Part shown: positions 3,442-5,794 of the stretch, one piece after another | How positions within the stretch are numbered: position 1 is the first letter of the stretch | How the letters are laid out: each line of letters opens with the position of its first letter | Assembly (NCBI GenBank): GCA_029932545.1 | Contig: JAOZPW010000247.1 | Coordinates: forward strand, 1 to 5,794 | Direction: 5' to 3' | Length of the DNA stretch: 5,794 nt | Source: Thermoanaerobaculales bacterium | Lineage (GTDB): Bacteria; Acidobacteriota; Thermoanaerobaculia; Thermoanaerobaculales; Sulfomarinibacteraceae | The notes under the pieces: model-generated | Seen by the model: only the letters and a program-made list of their open reading frames with translations | Database searches by the model: none | Told to the model about the DNA's origin: nothing | Program-made: the position numbers and the translations under genes

Positions 3442-5794
3442 TGGCTCCAGGTGCTGAAGGCGCCAAGGCGCTGATCGACAAGCCCGCCGATGAGCCGGCA
3501 CGGGGCGAACAGCTCGAACATCGACCAATCGCCCCTGAAGTGCTTGAGGGCCTTCGGGCCACCCTCTTAGCGGAATACGAGACGATGGTCCTCGTTGAAA
3601 TTGAAGACCGGGATCTCGACTGGGCTGCTTCAAGGGCAGTTGAAGAACGGCTTCGCTTGTTGGTCCGTGAGGATTTCGATCGTATCTGGATCAACGGGTA
3701 CGAATACCCATCCGGGGCGCCGTGCCCGGACCTCCGTTCGGATCAGGTGCTACTTTCGGTCCCGGACGGCCCAGGTCTGTGGGTGGTCCAGATGATCGGT
3801 CCGCCGACGCCTGAATGGCACGAGACTCTCCGGGCCGCGGGCGACGTCATCAATGTGTTGCCGGCCAATACTTTCGTCATCCGTGCCGACCGGGCCCGCG
3901 CCGAGGCACTGCTTCGGGCCGAGGGCTTTCACCATGTCGAGCCCTACCAGCCGGCGTACAAGATTCAGCCGCGGCTGGCCCGAGCGCCCGGCAAGGTCCG
4001 TGCAATTGTGCAGTTGGATGCGAGGCGGGATCTCGAGGCGGCATTCACAGCCATCGAGGCGATGGCCGGCCGTCGTTTCTCGCGTGAGGTCAAGGGGCCA
4101 TTTCGCAGTCTGCTGGTTGAGTTGACGCCGGAGCAGATTTCGATCCTGGCACAGCGCTCCGAAGTCGTTTGGCTCGAGTCGTATTCCAAACCCGGTTTCA
4201 GCGATGAGCGGCATGCGATGGTGGTTGCCGGCTTGCATGATTATGTTAGGCCGGACCCTGTCACTAGGCCGGACCCGCCGGACCCTGGCACGACCGACGA
4301 TGGCTACCAGGATTGGTTGGAGGATTATGGATTTTGTGGGGATCCCCCTCAAGGCGATTGTATTTCGTATTCGACGAGGGTGGCGGTTTTTGACAACGGT
4401 CTTGACGGGAACACCTGCCTAAAGGTAACCGACGGCTACGACGATCAGACAGGGATTTGTGGTTGGGACTTTTCGTCAGGGCCACTCGCAAGAGTTGATC
4501 GCCACGATGATTTCGGTGATCGGGAAGATAGGTTCTTCTGTCTGGAGACCGAGGACTCATTGGGTAATTTTGTAAATGAATGCGAGGTTGATCCAGTTAA
4601 TGGGGAGAATTATCTGAAATTTGGAAACCAGTTCGCGCCGTTTCATGGCACCGCTGTTGCAGGATTGATTGCAGGTGATACGCGGTTGGTTGCAGGTGGA
4701 ACGGGCGAAATTGATGGGCGCCTATATTACGAGGGTACTGGTACCGCACCAAGTGCAAGAGTTGTCGTTGCCAAGATTGGATTTGGAACGAATTTCTATG
4801 ATGTGACGCCTAGCACCTTTGAAAATCTCATGGCCAAGGTAACTGGGCCATTGGTCGGTGTGCGGTTTGCCCACAACAGCTGGAATCAATACAAGGGTGT
4901 TTTTGGGCAGGTGACAGTTGATGCGACAGAATATACAACGTTGTCACAGATGGCGGACATGCTCGTACGTGATGGCTCTGGGGGTTATGATGAACTCGAC
5001 CACGAAACAAGCATAGTTTTTTCAGGAGGAAATTTTCGATCTGCTGCTCAGAACCCCAATCATCTGACGATCGCTCCAGGCAACGCCAAGAACATCATCA
5101 GCGTCGGAGCCTCGGATGGTTGGGAGGATCCTGACGAGGGGCGGGAGTGTTGTGATTTGCAGCTTCCTTCCTGCCAGGATGGGGACGATATTTCCAATGT
5201 CTTAGGTTTGTCGCTCCGTGGAACCGGTTCGGCTATCGATCGATTCAAACCTGATCTTGTGGCGCCGGGTAGCCGCCTTCGAACCCCCTGGAGTCGTGGG
5301 GATTCTTCGCCGTACAAACCCCTCTATGATTGCTTTGGTGGCACCAGCGGAGCTGCGCCTCTGGTTACCGGCGCTGCCATTCTCGTCGATGCTTGGTTCG
5401 GATACCCATTTGACATCCATCCTTCCCCGGCGATGATCAAGGCGATGTTGGTGGCCCATGCAGCAGATCTCGGCAGTGCCGACGAGAACGGGACCGACCG
5501 TTATTCCGGGCAGGCTCTGCCGCATTCGCCCTCCTTGGCCCAGGGATGGGGCCGCTTGGAACTGGATGCGCTCTTCTCGCCGGTTGTTTCGACCTATCGT
5601 GTGGACGAGGACCACAGGGAATACCAAGGGCCGCCGGACCCTTTGGATCCGCGCCGACGTTTCCAGGGGGTAACCACCTCCTGGAGCAAGACCTTTGTTC
5701 GAGATGATCAGAACGAAGACGTCATCATCGTCATGGTGTTTACAGATGCCCCCGGGACTCCGGGCGCTCAGTATCCGGCGGTCAACGATCTCAA
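3417..5794 (+). CDS. Secreted subtilisin-like serine protease (S8, KP-43-like), 3' end outside the window
   Basis: An uninterrupted frame of 792 codons reaches the right edge. It is a serine endopeptidase: VAVFDNG holds Asp326, FHGTAVAG holds His410, FSGGN holds the oxyanion Asn539, and GGTSGAAP holds Ser644; PDLVAPG precedes the Ser box. About 300 residues come before the Asp, including two pro-region modules (WVVQMIGPPTPEWHETL from 122, and KVRAIVQLD from 193 to about 260) and a Pro/Asp linker (about 279-296). Between Asp and His is an 84-residue spacing, longer than in subtilisin. Cysteines at 307, 315, 334, 348, 375, 389, 578, 579, 586 and 639 suggest disulfides. The end (769-792, VIIVMVFTDAPGTPG then VNDL) matches the C-terminal beta-barrel of KP-43-type subtilases. 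The start is unresolved: 3417 is the first ATG in frame, 3441 another, both with poor ribosome sites, while the good start at 3391 is one frame off across a CT repeat. Third-position GC falls in the middle of the gene. Confidence 0.9.
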   Translation, partial: MSCSLSLLMAPGAEGAKALIDKPADEPARGEQLEHRPIAPEVLEGLRATLLAEYETMVLVEIEDRDLDWAASRAVEERLRLLVREDFDRIWINGYEYPSGAPCPDLRSDQVLLSVPDGPGLWVVQMIGPPTPEWHETLRAAGDVINVLPANTFVIRADRARAEALLRAEGFHHVEPYQPAYKIQPRLARAPGKVRAIVQLDARRDLEAAFTAIEAMAGRRFSREVKGPFRSLLVELTPEQISILAQRSEVVWLESYSKPGFSDERHAMVVAGLHDYVRPDPVTRPDPPDPGTTDDGYQDWLEDYGFCGDPPQGDCISYSTRVAVFDNGLDGNTCLKVTDGYDDQTGICGWDFSSGPLARVDRHDDFGDREDRFFCLETEDSLGNFVNECEVDPVNGENYLKFGNQFAPFHGTAVAGLIAGDTRLVAGGTGEIDGRLYYEGTGTAPSARVVVAKIGFGTNFYDVTPSTFENLMAKVTGPLVGVRFAHNSWNQYKGVFGQVTVDATEYTTLSQMADMLVRDGSGGYDELDHETSIVFSGGNFRSAAQNPNHLTIAPGNAKNIISVGASDGWEDPDEGRECCDLQLPSCQDGDDISNVLGLSLRGTGSAIDRFKPDLVAPGSRLRTPWSRGDSSPYKPLYDCFGGTSGAAPLVTGAAILVDAWFGYPFDIHPSPAMIKAMLVAHAADLGSADENGTDRYSGQALPHSPSLAQGWGRLELDALFSPVVSTYRVDEDHREYQGPPDPLDPRRRFQGVTTSWSKTFVRDDQNEDVIIVMVFTDAPGTPGAQYPAVNDL
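3427..3438 (+). repeat. (CT)6 dinucleotide tract inside the signal-peptide region
   Basis: Six perfect CT units (thirteen bases counting the preceding T) lie 36 nt after the ATG at 3391 and directly before TTAATGG. With six units the 3391 frame ends at TAA. With five or eight units it reads through into the protease; with seven it ends at a TGA a few codons on. This is the arrangement of slipped-strand contingency loci. Six units is short for a highly mutable tract. Confidence 0.75.
4248..4276 (+). repeat. Short direct repeat encoding the RPDP linker of the protease
   Basis: AGGCCGGACCC occurs at 4248-4258 and again at 4266-4276, 18 nt apart and in frame, followed by a third partial copy (CCGGACCCT). 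It encodes RPDPVTRPDPPDP at the junction between the pro-region and the catalytic domain. Such Pro/Asp repeats usually form an extended, flexible linker, and the maturation cleavage could lie nearby. Confidence 0.55.

Noticed and set aside
3750..4352. Minus-strand open frame of 200 codons inside the protease
   Set aside because: It is antisense to the pro-region and linker of the protease, and its composition (many Arg, Pro, Gly) is typical of GC-driven shadow frames.
5202..5627. Minus-strand open frame of 141 codons inside the protease
   Set aside because: It is antisense to the region with the Ser box (GGTSGAAP), which is certain to be coding on the plus strand.

Overview
The window looks like chromosomal DNA from a GC-rich, free-living bacterium with an export-oriented cell envelope. 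It carries Sec signal peptides, a probable lipoprotein and a large secreted subtilase, all preceded by AGGAGG-like Shine-Dalgarno (SD) sites. The MiaA variant (with a GKDL motif after the DSRQVY block), the KP-43-type subtilase and an intergenic 'CACCAAGA/CACGAAGA' repeat together recall Acidobacteriota, Planctomycetota and similar deep-branching phyla. That placement is an inference from recollection; no marker gene fixes the lineage.

Layout. Positions 1-3140 carry genes on the minus strand only. In transcription order these are an ATP-grasp enzyme (3140 to 1944), a small basic ORF with a strong SD (1926 to 1771), miaA (1789 to 845), a probable lipoprotein (741 to 178), and the first 23 codons of an exported protein that leaves the window at base 1. 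The ATP-grasp gene, the small ORF and miaA are packed closely (17-nt gap, then a 19-nt overlap) and look like one operon. The lipoprotein gene probably has its own promoter and a downstream hairpin. A divergent spacer (3141-3390) holds two imperfect copies of a dispersed-type intergenic repeat. From 3391 to the right edge the plus strand encodes a subtilisin-like (S8) protease with a complete Asp/His/Ser triad and the start of a KP-43-type C-terminal beta-barrel. The protease is cut off by the window end.

The most notable signal is at the protease start. The best SD (GGAGGT, 3381-3386) drives an ATG at 3391 whose frame encodes the basic and hydrophobic parts of a signal peptide. That frame ends at a TAA (3439-3441) directly after a (CT)6 tract, and the TAA overlaps an ATG of the protease frame. 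Losing one CT unit, or gaining two, would fuse the two frames into a classical signal peptide followed by the intact protease. This is what a phase-variable (contingency) secretion switch would look like, although a simple indel or assembly error is the main alternative. The central part of the protease also shows a clear drop in GC at third codon positions, which hints at a mosaic gene.

No RNA genes, CRISPR array, insertion sequence or defence system was seen. The function of the ATP-grasp enzyme, the lipoprotein, the small ORF and the left-edge exported protein remains unassigned.
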